Positions 1 to 9,883 of a stretch of DNA of 62,000 nucleotides are shown here, in pieces (position 1 is the first letter of the stretch; each line of letters starts with the position of its first letter). The notes under the pieces were generated by a model. It ran no database searches and had not been told where the DNA came from. It saw only the letters and a list, made by a program, of their open reading frames with translations. The position numbers and the translations under genes are program-made. The stretch is from Mesostigma viride. Lineage: Eukaryota; Streptophyta; Mesostigmatophyceae; Mesostigmatales; Mesostigmataceae. Location: positions 1,461,424-1,523,423 of the forward strand of contig RPFO01000065.1 in NCBI GenBank assembly GCA_009746045.1. Direction: 5' to 3'.

Positions 1-91
1 CTTCAACTTCCACAACACACTAGATGCGTCTCATTCTACCATGAAAAATAACCAGTCACAGTACACTGCAACTTATGTTTCAAAACGACAA

Positions 92-694
92 TTAGGCTTC
101 ATCAGCTGCTTCAACCTGCCCTGCAAGGTTGTCCTTGCTGTGCAGGATGGCTGCATGAAATTTTTCAATGCCACACCGGACAGCCCGGATGGCATCGCAC
201 TTGTCTTTGTGGTTAATCGGCCAGTGCCGACGTTCACAGGTTTCGGAGCAATACGTTGCATTCAAGCAACCGTGACATTTCCTCAGAGTTACATGCGCAC
301 CCGGTTGGTAACAACTCAGGCATCGGCCGAGGTTGCCAGGCTCGCTGTCGAAAATGAACAAAACCCCGCCGTTGCCACACACTTTCCGCTTCTTGGAAAC
401 CTTGAAACACGCCACGGCGCTGACGCCGGCATCGCTCCGTTCCTTCAGACGCACCAAAACCAGGTAGGAAGCACACTGGAGGCCCTCAGCGTCGTCAGCT
501 TGGAAATGCGGGGTCAGGATCGTGCCTGCAAATTCTGTCGAGAGCTCCTCTGCGGAGACAATGCGCAGACGGACGGTAGAAAACGCCTCCGCCAGGTGTT
601 CGAGAGACAACCGCGTCTCCAAAACCAGTTTAGTCTGCCTCGGTAGCCCCTTGTCACACTTCTCTTTGTTCAGCTTCTGCAAAATGTTAGGCAC
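92..694 (-). CDS. MYND-type zinc-finger protein, partial
   Basis: An open frame of about 200 residues ends in a stop at position 92. Residues about 124-166 carry the MYND signature, with Cys pairs CLSC, CHGC and CSETC and a final HKDKC. MYND fingers bind proline-rich partner peptides and occur in SMYD methyltransferases and many algal proteins of unknown role. No SET domain or ankyrin repeat is visible; the N-terminal 120 residues are unrecognised. Just inside the apparent start the minus strand reads CATTTTGCAG, a good 3' splice site, so the frame may really be a last exon beginning near position 672 and the first Met may be intronic. The domain is certain by inspection; the gene boundary is not. 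Confidence 0.72.
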   Translation of the reverse strand: MPNILQKLNKEKCDKGLPRQTKLVLETRLSLEHLAEAFSTVRLRIVSAEELSTEFAGTILTPHFQADDAEGLQCASYLVLVRLKERSDAGVSAVACFKVSKKRKVCGNGGVLFIFDSEPGNLGRCLSCYQPGAHVTLRKCHGCLNATYCSETCERRHWPINHKDKCDAIRAVRCGIEKFHAAILHSKDNLAGQVEAADEA

Positions 695-700
695 GGACGC

Positions 701-1200
701 TAATAATTGACGAAGAATTTCCAGATACTCCAGTTAACGTGCAATGTATAATAAGGATATGGTTGCAATGCAGCAATTATGCGATTGTGGTTGGAACGGA
801 GCTTTGTTAAAATTGGATAAGCTTACAGCACTCAGGCACTTGAGGCTTAGACACGAGCTTGCCAAGTCAAGGCAACACACGTGAGGCGGGCTCGCTAGAT
901 GGCCAGTTGGCACTGGCCGATTCTTTATATACTTGTTCACTGTGCTTTGCTAGGCCCGAGCAGCCTCGTAAGGCCAGGCTGCTCAGTATTAACACCCCGG
1001 AACAGTACGTATTCACAACCTGTACAGCGTCCAGATCCTATACAGTAGGTCTACCATACAGGCACAGTGACCACAGAGTACAGTCTACGCAGTGATTATT
1101 GCGTCTGCACCCAATAGTCCAGTACTAAGCCTGCGGTACCAACAGACCACAGGTTAAGTTTCCTATTTCCTGCGTACGACGCAATGTTTTTAGTAAGGGT
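701..1200. other. No gene seen
   Basis: Upstream flank of the MYND gene. No domain, convincing splice structure or strong repeat was recognised. Confidence 0.4.
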
Positions 1201-1205
1201 TTTTG

Positions 1206-1320
1206 GCACGCGTCAGTCGGCTGACGCGCCGCCGTTGGCGGCGCGTCAGACGGCTGACACGCCGCCGTTGGCGGCGCATCGGACGGCTGACACGCCGCCG
1301 TTGGCAGCGCGTCAGCCCAT
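1206..1320. repeat. Tandem palindromic CGTCAG/CTGACG array
   Basis: About three units, each containing a self-complementary core of the form CGTCAGNCGGCTGACG joined by GCCGCCGTTGGCGGCGC, itself an inverted repeat. Related cores recur at 3.98-4.13 kb. It can form serial hairpins; function unknown. Confidence 0.7.
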
Positions 1321-1705
1321 AGCAGTTGGGGCGGGGCCCAGCTAGGGCCTCCCTATAAGGCGGAAGTACCCTCAGGCCTCAAGTAATGAATTCCGGGGGA
1401 TGGGGGGTGGGGCATTCACATTATAGTTACCCTAAGGGCAACAAAACTTTTAACAAGATATCTTTTATTATCAAAATGAGCTTGAGATTTAAATGGTAAG
1501 TAATTGGTACTTGATGCATCAAGCTCAAACAAAAGCTAGCACGTCTGGATGTGTATAAAACAAGAGCCCTTATAGCTACGGATTATAAGACAAACTGTCT
1601 AGCCTCTGGATCCATTGTTGTCAAGACAGGTACCAGCACTGACTGCACCTCGCGGGGCTTGTGCCTCTAGCCTCACCGCTAGCCACTATCAGTCAGTCAG
1701 TATAG

Positions 1706-3166
1706 CCGGGTTGGCAAATACGGGTACGGGGTATAATACGCGGACCTAAAATACGCGTATTATACGTGGGGGGTGTAAAATACGCGGCGGTAAAATACGC
1801 GACAGTTTTTGTGGTCCAATTGTCAGTCACCCAATTAGCACGCTCCTTGATGATGGCCATGCAGTTATTGCAACTGAAATTTGGTGTATAAGCTTATTTA
1901 TTAACATCTTCCATTTATGCCCGGCAATCCTATCTGATTATGATTTGTTAGATGCAGGGGGGAGCAGGCTGCAACGGGAATTGTAAGGATTAATCATTTA
2001 ATTAATTAATTGTAAGGAAAGCCATCCACTATATAATGCATGAGAGGACATAAGACACAACTAAGGACGTCCATGCTCTCAAGGATCCCACAACAAGCTC
2101 CATACACATACACACACATTCGTTATTGACAAAATGCACAACAGCAGAGGATATAAGACACAAGGACCTTGCTCTCCTTCTTCTTCACGAGAAGCTCGCC
2201 ACCCAACAACTTCCGAGAAGGAGGGGTGGCGTGCCCTCCTTTGTACTGCATGGATCATGCCGGCCACCATCTGCTTGAAAGATCGAGGCGCTCTCAGCCG
2301 CATTGAAGGCAATGCCGTTCTCGATAAAAAAATTCGGCAGCCAGCAGCTGGACACCTTGTTCGTCGACGGGAACCAGCCATTTGGTGATGCTCAGCTGGC
2401 CTTTGCTGGGAACCGACGACAAGTCAGCCGGCGCAGCCCCTCCTATCTCCGCCATTGCCATGTTCAAATTGTGATGCTTCTTGGCGTCTGACTTCTGCAA
2501 CTTGTTGTTAGCAATCCTGAGAAACCTGCTCCGGATATTCGGTGGAATTTTGTCGCAGGGTAACATCCCTTCCCCTGCGATTCCGGCAAATTAAAGTGTG
2601 CACGGACTCGGAATACGCTGATTGGCCCCGCCTTGTAGGAGAAGTTCTTGTTGCAAAATGAGCAGAACATCCTCGACACATACTGCGTTGTGTTACTAAC
2701 AGCATCTGTGACTGCTTCTTTCTTCTCGACAACGAAATCCCATTCAGGCCCTTTCTTCGGCATGGCTGCAAATCGAAAATGGCTGCACACTATCGCACAG
2801 TCGCACTGGCCTCGTCGTCGCTATATTGCATTACACCGTCAGTAGCACAGCTGGCATTTGCTGGCATTATGCGTTATGTACCTAGTCCTAGCTGTCTCCT
2901 ACCGGCCAAAGATTTTGCAAGGCTTGCACTTTTATGGAAAGAACTGTACGCATCTACTTCTAGTAGTAAAAATCTCAAATGTGCAGTGAACGCGCCGCGC
3001 CCAGAACCTGGGCACCGCGCCAGTGCCCGCTGCCCGCTGGTACCCCCGAAAAATTCTAAGTCCAAACCGCGTATTCTGAAGTAAAGTACGCGTATGTACG
3101 GCGGAGGCCTTCAGTGTACGTTTTCCCGTATTTTTGCGGCTCCGTACGGCGTACTGACCAACCCGG
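1706..3166 (-). mobile_element. Decayed hAT-like DNA transposon
   Basis: Inferred from near-matching termini: the left end reads CCGGGTTGGCAAATACGG and the reverse complement of the right end CCGGGTTGGTCAGTACG. Both are followed by hAT-style subterminal repeats rich in TACGCGTA and TAATACGCG. The length (about 1.46 kb) nearly equals that of the better-preserved hAT copy at 18,345. It encloses a broken BED-finger transposase N-terminus. I could not find a matching 8-bp target duplication, so the ends are less certain. Confidence 0.6.
2200..2763 (-). pseudogene. hAT transposase N-terminus (BED zinc finger), frameshifted
   Basis: The first frame, starting MPKKGPEW at 2763, has the BED-type Cys pair FCSFCNKNF followed by an RVRAHF helix. 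After a shift near 2570 the next frame reads a linker with KGQLSITKW and then the start of the helical region (LLAAEFFY). A third frame has SFKQMVAGMI near 2270. Together these match the order expected at the start of hAT transposases: DNA-binding BED finger, linker, then first core helices. The catalytic DDE region and C-terminal dimerisation domain are absent. A non-functional relic. Confidence 0.7.
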
Positions 3167-3386
3167 CCTCCAACTCATCATCATCCTCGGTTGACCTTTT
3201 CCTCTTGTTCCGCCTTTCTAGCTCCCTCACGGCCTTGGTTACATCGACGAGAGCGGGACTATACTGGGTCCTGCCCCGTCGGTCGGCGGTTTGCCTCTTC
3301 AAAATATGACGAAATCGCAACCGAATGAACCTTTTAAGGAATCCGCCTCCTTTCGACCCCATGGCCAGGTGTGCCCAAAGCCCCAA
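3111..3386 (-). other. Unassigned basic open frame
   Basis: A 91-codon frame at the right edge of the decayed hAT element, with a basic and acidic tail (RRNKRKRSTEDDDELEAG). It could be an exon or remnant of another gene; no family was recognised and it may be chance. Confidence 0.15.
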
Positions 3387-5220
3387 ACCTCGCTGAAGAT
3401 CCGCGAGTCAGGTACAAGGCAATGTAGTGCAGAAATACGAAAAAATGTTGCGTAGACTTACGGATAGGCCGCTGAGGTTGATCAACGAATTTTATTTCCT
3501 AACGGGCCTCAGCATGATACCTACACCGATGCAACCCGCAGGTTGCAAGAAAAGTAGAAAACGCTCCTACGAAATAGCAGCTGCTATTAACATGCATCCA
3601 TCGTAAGTTTACGTATGCTTTGCTTACAAAGTATCCGCTAGCGCTGCGATGGCTATCGCCACCTCGGTGGCTGCACCAAATAATTATGTTGTCTCGCGTT
3701 GGCAAGCCAGGCAGACGGGCCGGCAGGTCTTAGCATACAGTAAAGTAGTAAGTCACTGAACGTTCCAGAGGTGAGAGGCTCCACACGGCCAATTATAGTG
3801 AGGCCCACATTTCAGTCAGTCACAATCAGTTTCAGTCAGTGCACGAAAATAGTCAGTGTACGATTCGGTGGGCCTGGATGGGCTTATACTTAAAACTATG
3901 TACGAAAAATACATATAGGCGCGGCGAATAGAGGTTGACGCGGCGAACCTGTGGCCCAGGCACATGACGCGTGGGGACTTGGTGCACGTCAGACGACCGA
4001 CGCGAAGCCCAAATTTACGCGTCAGTCGCCTGACGCGCGGCCTAAATTTACGCGTCAGCCGGCTGCATGACGTGCGGGGTAAAATTCCTGACGCGTAAGA
4101 GCTGGAGCGTCAGCCCGCTGACGCATGCGTCACGTTACTAAAAACACTGGTACGACGTATTAATCCAATACCGTCGTAGGTACAGTACCTAATTCCTGTC
4201 AGCCCAGGAATTACTGTCGACCCAGTATGCCGTCGGCACATATTCACGCACGACTTAGAAGAACAGCCTGCTCGCGCTCGCGCGCGACCGGGAAGTTGGA
4301 ACGCCATAACTTTCTTGATACTATTAATTGTCAGAATGAACTCGTTCCGGTGCCGCTAGAATCGTAGAGATATGCCGAATCAGGAACACGCCAATGCGCT
4401 TGGCGTTAACTACTCCCGTAATCTATCTTTCAATTCGGCCGTCAAAGTCCCTTTTCAGGGCACTCGGCCACCTCAACAGGATACAAAACAACGGGGATTT
4501 CTTCGACCATGCCACGAAATCGGAGCGTACAAATTTCACCCTAAGGGCGACCGCTTTCTGAGATTAGCATACCGTAGGTGCGAGCTATGAATCTCAAGCA
4601 CGTATAGAAACTCCCTTGACAGCAGGATGCACGATACAGCTGTCTGCCGCTGTGTAAAACCATGTCACAATTAATAAATGGCTGCCGCCATTGTCATGCA
4701 GTTGGCAAATATGGCAACCGCTGGTGAGGCGGCGACACACAGTGATGCTGTTGTTGACACACACTTGTTGCGGCGTCAAACTGAACTGTGCGTGGGGGTG
4801 TATCTTTAGTTGCGATACCACGCGTTTTCCGTTTCGCAACTTTTCGTCCAAATCGGTCCGCGCAAGAATCGGAACAAAAGTGTTTTTTGGTCCTCCTGGA
4901 AAGTTGCATAGTTGCGATTCTTGTGGCGATACTGCGGGTGACCCCTGTATGTTAGTCATGTACATGTGTTTCTGGCATACGCGGGCTTTTGGTTCCCGCC
5001 GCACATTTGAAAGTGCTGTCCTCCGGCTTTTTGCCTTTGCACCGTGTGCAGTTCTTGGACGTTTGGAATCATGGCATGGCTAACGTAATGGCTGACTAGC
5101 TAGACCTTTTCAGTGGTTTTCCATTTGCGGGTATTTCCTCGTAAATGGTGGGAGAGCGATCGCAGCAATGGTGCTCACCACTAGACACTCCCGGCCAGTT
5201 AGGCTCGAAACACACGCCCT
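3387..5220. other. Repeat-bearing DNA, no gene seen
   Basis: Holds GTCAGT-rich stretches (3.80-3.87 kb), CGTCAG/CTGACG palindromes (3.98-4.13 kb) and non-descript sequence. The frames here have no recognisable domains. Confidence 0.4.
3975..4135. repeat. Second cluster of CGTCAG/CTGACG palindromes
   Basis: Repeated GCGTCAGNCNNCTGACGCG-type cores and related half-sites, spaced by AAATTTACGCGTCAG. Same motif as the array at 1.2 kb, about 2.8 kb away on the other side of the decayed hAT element. Confidence 0.65.
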
Positions 5221-5228
5221 GATCAAGC

Positions 5229-5506
5229 ATGCTGTTTCCGGCCCCACCGTCTAGGTCATCTAGTCGCTCTACTCGTAAGCCAGGAAAAGATAACGGCAGG
5301 CTCGAGCTACCATGGTCCGGATTCTCCCGATTTCTGGCCTGCGCTGGTTGTCTCTTTGATAATTTCAATGCACACGGCTACACATTTCCATCACCATTCA
5401 TATTCATCATCCTGAACGACTCGAACACGCGGACAAGATAACGGCAGGCTCGAGCTACCATGGTCCAGATTCTCCCGATTTCTGGCCTGCGCTGGTTGTC
5501 TCCTTG
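5229..5506 (+). mobile_element. Two tandem copies of a short retroelement (CTCCTTG-end family)
   Basis: Two copies end at 5358 and 5506 with the same 3' sequence (GGCCTGCGCTGGTTGTCTC followed by TTTG or CTTG). They match the copy at 22,096-22,304 on the other strand. The first copy lacks the middle of the element. The end is fixed while the start varies, as expected for 5'-truncated retroposed copies. No coding capacity; probably SINE-like. Confidence 0.65.
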
Positions 5507-5657
5507 ACATGTGTGCCCATGATGCGCCACACACCAGATGATGCCTAGCTTTCTTTATTTAGTTATGCTGTGCCCACACATTTATTTAGTTATGCTGTGC
5601 CCACACAGAGAGCTACTCTTTGCTGAGACGTCATGCCCTAGCGTCTGTATAGCCAGA

Positions 5658-5950
5658 CACGTGTGTAGTACTCCTACACACACAGATCTCGAATGATTTA
5701 TCTAGTACCAAATCCGAAAGGCTTGCATCACTCCCCGGAAAGGAGAACTTTTGCGGATGACTGTAGGTGTAAGTTGGCGATGCCCTAGGATCCGGAGACG
5801 TCCGTCCTATAGTCAGCGAAAGTTGGTGCGAGAGGTCCCCAGTTCGATTCCGGTCGGATTCATTTGCAGATCGCGTTTTCCGCGGACCGGCACTGAACGC
5901 AAATGGTTTTCACCTTTGCGGCGTGCCAGATCAGAGTATCAAGGAGACAA
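5658..5950 (+). mobile_element. tRNA-like (SINE-type) insertion in the LINE 3' UTR
   Basis: The insertion splits the LINE 3' UTR between two copies of TATAGCCA, a plausible 8-bp target duplication. Inside, near 5805-5865, is a tRNA-like stretch with TATAGTCAGC (A-box-like) and CCAGTTCGATTCC (B-box). TCCGTCC and GGTCGGA around it could form a degenerate acceptor stem. The A-to-B distance is too short for an intact tRNA, so this looks like a tRNA-derived SINE or tRNA relic. Confidence 0.45.
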
Positions 5951-5960
5951 CCAGCGCATG
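5940..5960 (-). mobile_element. Ultra-short (21 bp) retro-insertion
   Basis: CAAGGAGACAACCAGCGCA plus two bases lies between two copies of GAGTAT (5934-5939 and 5961-5966). Same terminus as the retroelement at 22,096. Confidence 0.55.
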
Positions 5961-6161
5961 GAGTATAGCCATGCTGATCTTCCCCCCTCTGTCGGTGCCC
6001 CTACTAGGCTAGGTGCCTGAATACAGCGGTAGGCAGGTGCCCTTTGTGCACCCAGAGTAGGTGGCAGTTTACATTCCCCCACCTGCAGGAAGTAGCTAAG
6101 AGTGTATTAAAAGCCATATGCCCCTTCTCAGGGCTAGCACATATACTCCCAACGGAGTTAT

Positions 6162-6256
6162 TAAAAATTAAATTAAATTATAACATGCCTCCGTGGGGAG
6201 ATCATGTAGCACATATTCCATGATGGATGGGGTGGAGGAAGCCGCGTGATCGAACT
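6162..6256 (-). mobile_element. LINE 3' terminus, opposite orientation
   Basis: On the minus strand: GTGCTACATGATCTCCCCACGG, GAGGCATG, then a TAATTTAATT-type tail shared with the plus-strand element ending at 6185. It resembles the 3' end at 47.43 kb. A tail-to-tail pair. Confidence 0.6.
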
Positions 6257-6315
6257 ATCCTAACGGAGTTATGTTTCTAATTAATGAATGAATGAATGAA
6301 TGAATGAATGAACAT
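6257..6315 (+). repeat. LINE terminus followed by (TGAA)n
   Basis: TCCTAACGGAGTTATGTTTC is followed by AATTAATGAATGAATG repeats to about 6312, a tail that switched from TTAA to TGAA. Confidence 0.6.
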
Positions 6316-7085
6316 CATTCATCCCACGAGTAAACATTGGGTCTGGACATGAGTGGTCTCGCTTCAAATAAGATGAGTAAATGTCGGGACAAAGCAACCA
6401 CAAAGCAAAAAAAAAGAAAAAGCGCTTTTGAGGTGGAGCCCAATGCCTTGAACTCGTGGTCACTCAAGCCTCAAGGGGTTGATTGCAACATGTCACTAGT
6501 GCTCGTGCAGACCCCAAATGCATGCCATGACCTGTGCACAGACAACGCGAAACCACCTAGGCTACTTCAGCCCCCAAATCTCCCCAAAAGAAATCAGCAA
6601 CAGCACACGTAAGCGGGCAGCATGTATAAGAATGTTTACCCCCCTGCCCCCTCTTTTTCAGACATTGGGCTGAAGAGATGTCAAAAGTCAGTGTTATTAT
6701 GGAAATATTACAAAACGCGCACAGTAACAGGACTGTAAACGCCGGGATAGCACTTTTGAAACTTGTGCACATTCCACGAGAAAATGCAAGAGAGTTGTAC
6801 CAAGTCAGGTTCAACAGCAGCATTTATCATGGCCTTCATCACCCAAATATCTCATCACATCATTCCGGCTCGATCATGATGTGATTCATGTCAGGCCAGA
6901 AGAGCTATTTCCGTGAGTGCTGAGGGCCAAGCCGTATTCACAGCGTCCGTGGCATCCCACCGGCTCAGCCGACCATGAAAGCCTGAGGATGACAGGATGC
7001 ACCAAGAGCTGCGATGGCTTTCAGCGGTGCGCAAACCGTCGGATACATCTTCACCGGAAATGTTGGAGCGAGGCATGATAATCCT
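6316..7085. other. No gene seen
   Basis: Intergenic flank 3' of QCR8. Nothing recognisable. Confidence 0.4.
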
Positions 7086-7479
7086 CTAAAACCGGTGATG
7101 CTGCTTCTGCGCCTCGTTGAACGAGCTCGCATACCTGGCAAGCCACCAGAGAGCCCGTGAGAGCAGAACAAACCTTAACCTACATCAGTATAAACGAAAC
7201 AGTACGCAAACCATGGGTCAAAACGAACCACCTTCTGTCATGCAATTCTACGGAATTCGAATCAGCACCATATGAATGGCTGGATAAACCAGACACAAGC
7301 ACTTACTGAAGAGTTCCGAAGAAAGGCACACCGAAATAGAAAGCGTTCTTCCAGTTCTCCGTGACCTTCTTCGTCAGTTTGTAATGCCAGTCTTTCCAAA
7401 GGCCCGACATGACATTTTGTTCATTTGGAGAGAGCGCATACACCACGTGGCGAATCATAACAGGCTTGATCGGCGCCAT
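7086..7479 (-). CDS. QCR8: Ubiquinol-cytochrome c reductase subunit 8 (QCR8/UQCRQ type), two exons
   Basis: A small subunit of respiratory complex III in the mitochondrial inner membrane, next to cytochrome b. Exon 1 (7479-7307) starts MAPIKPVMIRHVVYALSP and holds the plant-type core LSPNEQNVMSGLWKD, then KVTENW. A GTAAGT donor splits codon 58. A 172-nt intron ends TTGCCAG, and exon 2 (7134-7086) adds YASSFNEAQKQHHRF and a stop. The product is 73 residues, the family's usual size, and the end matches the plant pattern YAxxFKEQEKxEHRF. The Met at 7479 was chosen because it gives the family length; the frame is open 32 codons further upstream, but that stretch resembles leader or intron sequence. 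The single transmembrane segment is around FYFGVPFFGTLQYA. Reading frame and splice sites agree, so I regard this as a functional gene. Confidence 0.93.
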
Positions 7480-8437
7480 ACTTAATAGCACCCTGAAATG
7501 AGACGCGCCTAATGAAGGCTTTTCTGCAAGCCCGGCCGCGGTGAATGCCTCGCCGAGGGATAAGCTGCCAATCAAAGCCGCACTTCCTGCGGTGCTCTCA
7601 GGGGCATCGCCGGTTTGGTCTCGTGCCGGTGAATTTTATAAACCTTGGGAATGACGACGGTCCGCATGGTGGCCTCGAGCATGCTGCATGCCTGCATCAT
7701 GCATGCTGCTCGCTGTCTCGCCGTGCATGGTAGCCGGTAGGGCCCGACTCTTGAGCTGTGGTCGCAACTCGCAAGTAATTCGGTGTTGGCCTGCTGGGTA
7801 CTGGTGCTGGTCACATCTGTAGACCTCAGAGTACGACAAAAGCTACCATATAAATTTCTACTACGGTTGATTCACTGGACTCTCTATATATGCGTTTTCG
7901 TCCGTACTCATGCCGTACGTCTTCTTGTTCTTGTCGCGAATCTTGAACAGAAAGGATTAAGACTGCCGTTTGACAACAATGGCAGCCGGTATCTCGGGGA
8001 AAAAACTCCTGCGATAAAAATTCCATAAATAGTGGTTTGAGCGGCAGTGGGCTTGTCTTGAGGTGTTATCCGTGGCAGTGATCGGACGAATTGGACAACA
8101 AAGGAGCGCCGACGTCATTGATCGACTTATATCCTGTTACGGATTTGGAAGGCATGTTTCTTGGTGGAACAGCCAGCTTTGCTGTCAGGTAGTTGCGGCG
8201 GAAGAGCTGGTCATGGGGGATCATGCGAAGCCGGGCCGTCGCATCAATGCCTAGCAAACAAACGGGCATGAACCTGTGTCGGTCTACGATGGCATAGCAA
8301 ACTCGTGGTGGTACCATTTGGGACTGTTTTTTACCACCGTATTTGGTGGAACTAATGACCATGCTGCTTTTGTGAAGAAAGATTTATTATCGGATATGTG
8401 GTGACAGTGCTTCCAATAGTTATCGGCTTTCCTACCC
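7480..8437. other. Flank between QCR8 and the Cys-motif gene; no gene seen
   Basis: Probably contains the QCR8 promoter and the 5' region of the next gene (divergent pair). No domain recognised in the open frames. Confidence 0.4.
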
Positions 8438-8893
8438 ATGGCAGAAAGGCAGAATAAAAAGGCCTGCGCGCTGTGCGAGGTCATCTTCCGCTTGGACTCG
8501 CTTCCTGGATTGATTTCATACCGGACAGTGCTGGCAAAGAGAGCGGAATGGGGTCTACAAGCAGCGCAAGAAAAATTGCGGACGCTGAAGCCCACCGCGC
8601 TTTACAACACTTGCCGGCTATGCGCCTTTTGTACTCAAATTTTGATGCCGGTTGATAATCCTCCGAAAGAAGCGATGGGAAATCTCTCCCTTACCGGGGG
8701 CAGCCCTAAGGCAAAGAGTCCTGCTGGCCCAAAGACACCGGGTAGGGGTAAGCCTAGCGGCATGGGAGGGGCCGAAGACTCCCCTTCTCATGCTTTGAAG
8801 ATGTCCACACTGGGTCCAGCGTCGCCGAAAGCAGCCAACAGTCCCAAAGCAGCCCTCAGCCCCAAGACAGTGACACCCAAGGCTCATGCGTAG
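8438..8893 (+). CDS. Small Cys-motif protein with Ser/Pro/Lys-rich tail
   Basis: A 151-codon intact frame starting MAERQNKKACALCEVIF. The first 75 residues contain a C-x2-C pair (CALC) and, 45 residues later, CRLCAFC, suggesting one zinc-binding module. Between them is a predicted amphipathic helix rich in Ala, Leu and Arg. The C-terminal half is low-complexity with repeated SPK/TPK motifs, typical of phosphorylated disordered tails. I recognise no family. The structured N-terminus, lack of stops and position 1 kb upstream of QCR8 on the other strand make a real gene plausible; the upstream frame and possible introns are unresolved. Confidence 0.5.
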   Translation: MAERQNKKACALCEVIFRLDSLPGLISYRTVLAKRAEWGLQAAQEKLRTLKPTALYNTCRLCAFCTQILMPVDNPPKEAMGNLSLTGGSPKAKSPAGPKTPGRGKPSGMGGAEDSPSHALKMSTLGPASPKAANSPKAALSPKTVTPKAHA

Positions 8894-9831
8894 CAGGCCA
8901 AAGGGCCGGTTGGACCCCTCATGTCAGCGTTGCGGCACGAATGCTACAGAGACAGAGCCTGTGTGCGTGTCAAACTGCACACCCTTGCCACATATCACTC
9001 TACCGTTGTGCAAGTTATCGCACTCGGTACCCTCTAAGGCATTTGTGGCCAGGATACTACTAGCTCTTCAACCTGTCCGACGCGCCTCATCTGCGCTCAC
9101 CCGGGTTAGAATACCATCGGCACACACACATTTGCTTCAGAAGCAAGTGGTGCTGGGTGTACTGGTCATATTCATACAACCATGGACGACTGTTTACATT
9201 GAACCCAGCCATTTCGAGTGGGCAATGGCTTGAAGCTTTCGTTTCCAAAATTGTGAGGTCGCTCTCTCGCGGCTTGCTTCACGGGCCGTTGCTTGTAGCC
9301 GTTAGGATGCCAAGGGAGGGCGCACGCAAAGGTTGCCGAGCTGCTGTGGCTTTCAGTGGGTAGTTGAGAAAACGGTATGATAGTCCTTTTACCCAGCATG
9401 TTACCGACAATCTGCTGCAGGGTTTTGCTAGGAAGCCCAGCTTGGCCCTCCTTGCGAAACCCACGAATGTGAACCATGACACAATCGGTGGCTTTCACAA
9501 TAAACTTTCATACTCCCAATAATACCATGTCTCTTCTCATTCAATTTCATATAATTTACTCCAAAAAAGTTTAGGCAATCACCACATCCCCTTGCATTAT
9601 TTGCCCTCTGTGAGGGACCTCAAAGAATTTCAAGCGGCATACACACTACTATTACCTAAGTAATTAATAACACGTAGATAGGATTACGTGAGCATGCAGG
9701 GTGGTGGAATGGAATGATTGCCTATGTAACCTCTAGTTGCAGGGTCGCATGCATGCGCTCCGGCCTGAATCGGTGATCTAGCCACGCAGTCTCACTGACC
9801 GGAGCCGCAGAGCACTTCTGGTGCTTTCTAT
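8894..9831. other. No gene seen
   Basis: Likely 3' flank of the Cys-motif gene followed by AT-rich intergenic DNA. Confidence 0.4.
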
Positions 9832-9868
9832 CAAGGAGACAACCAGCGCAGGCCAGAAATCGGGAGAA
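9832..9868 (-). mobile_element. Ultra-short (37 bp) retro-insertion with 15-bp target duplication
   Basis: The insert begins CAAGGAGACAACCAGCGCAG and ends GGGAGAA. It is flanked by TCTGGTGCTTTCTAT (9817-9831) and TCTGGTGTTTTCTAT (9869-9883), 14 of 15 identical. In the sense direction (minus) it has the family's fixed 3' end and is cut off after 37 bp. The longer family members continue TCYGG, so up to five bases at the 5' junction are microhomology. Confidence 0.8.
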
Positions 9869-9883
9869 TCTGGTGTTTTCTAT

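Larger units (their letters stand above)
5507..6185 (+). mobile_element. LINE 3'-UTR fragment with hairpin and AAATT tail
   Basis: Matches the 3' UTRs of the ORF1-only LINEs at 42.8-43.15 and 59.5-59.8 kb (shared blocks CCAGATGATGCCTAG, TATGCCCCTTCTC, GTGCAGGTGCCC-like). It ends ACTCCCAACGGAGT at 6145-6158 followed by an AAATTA-type tail. It is interrupted by an insertion at about 5658-5950. Confidence 0.75.

Noticed and set aside
5787-5862. A complete tRNA gene
   Set aside because: Alternative acceptor stems can be drawn (GGATCCG/CGGATTC), but the A and B boxes are too close and the T-stem is mismatched; kept only as a tRNA-like SINE candidate.
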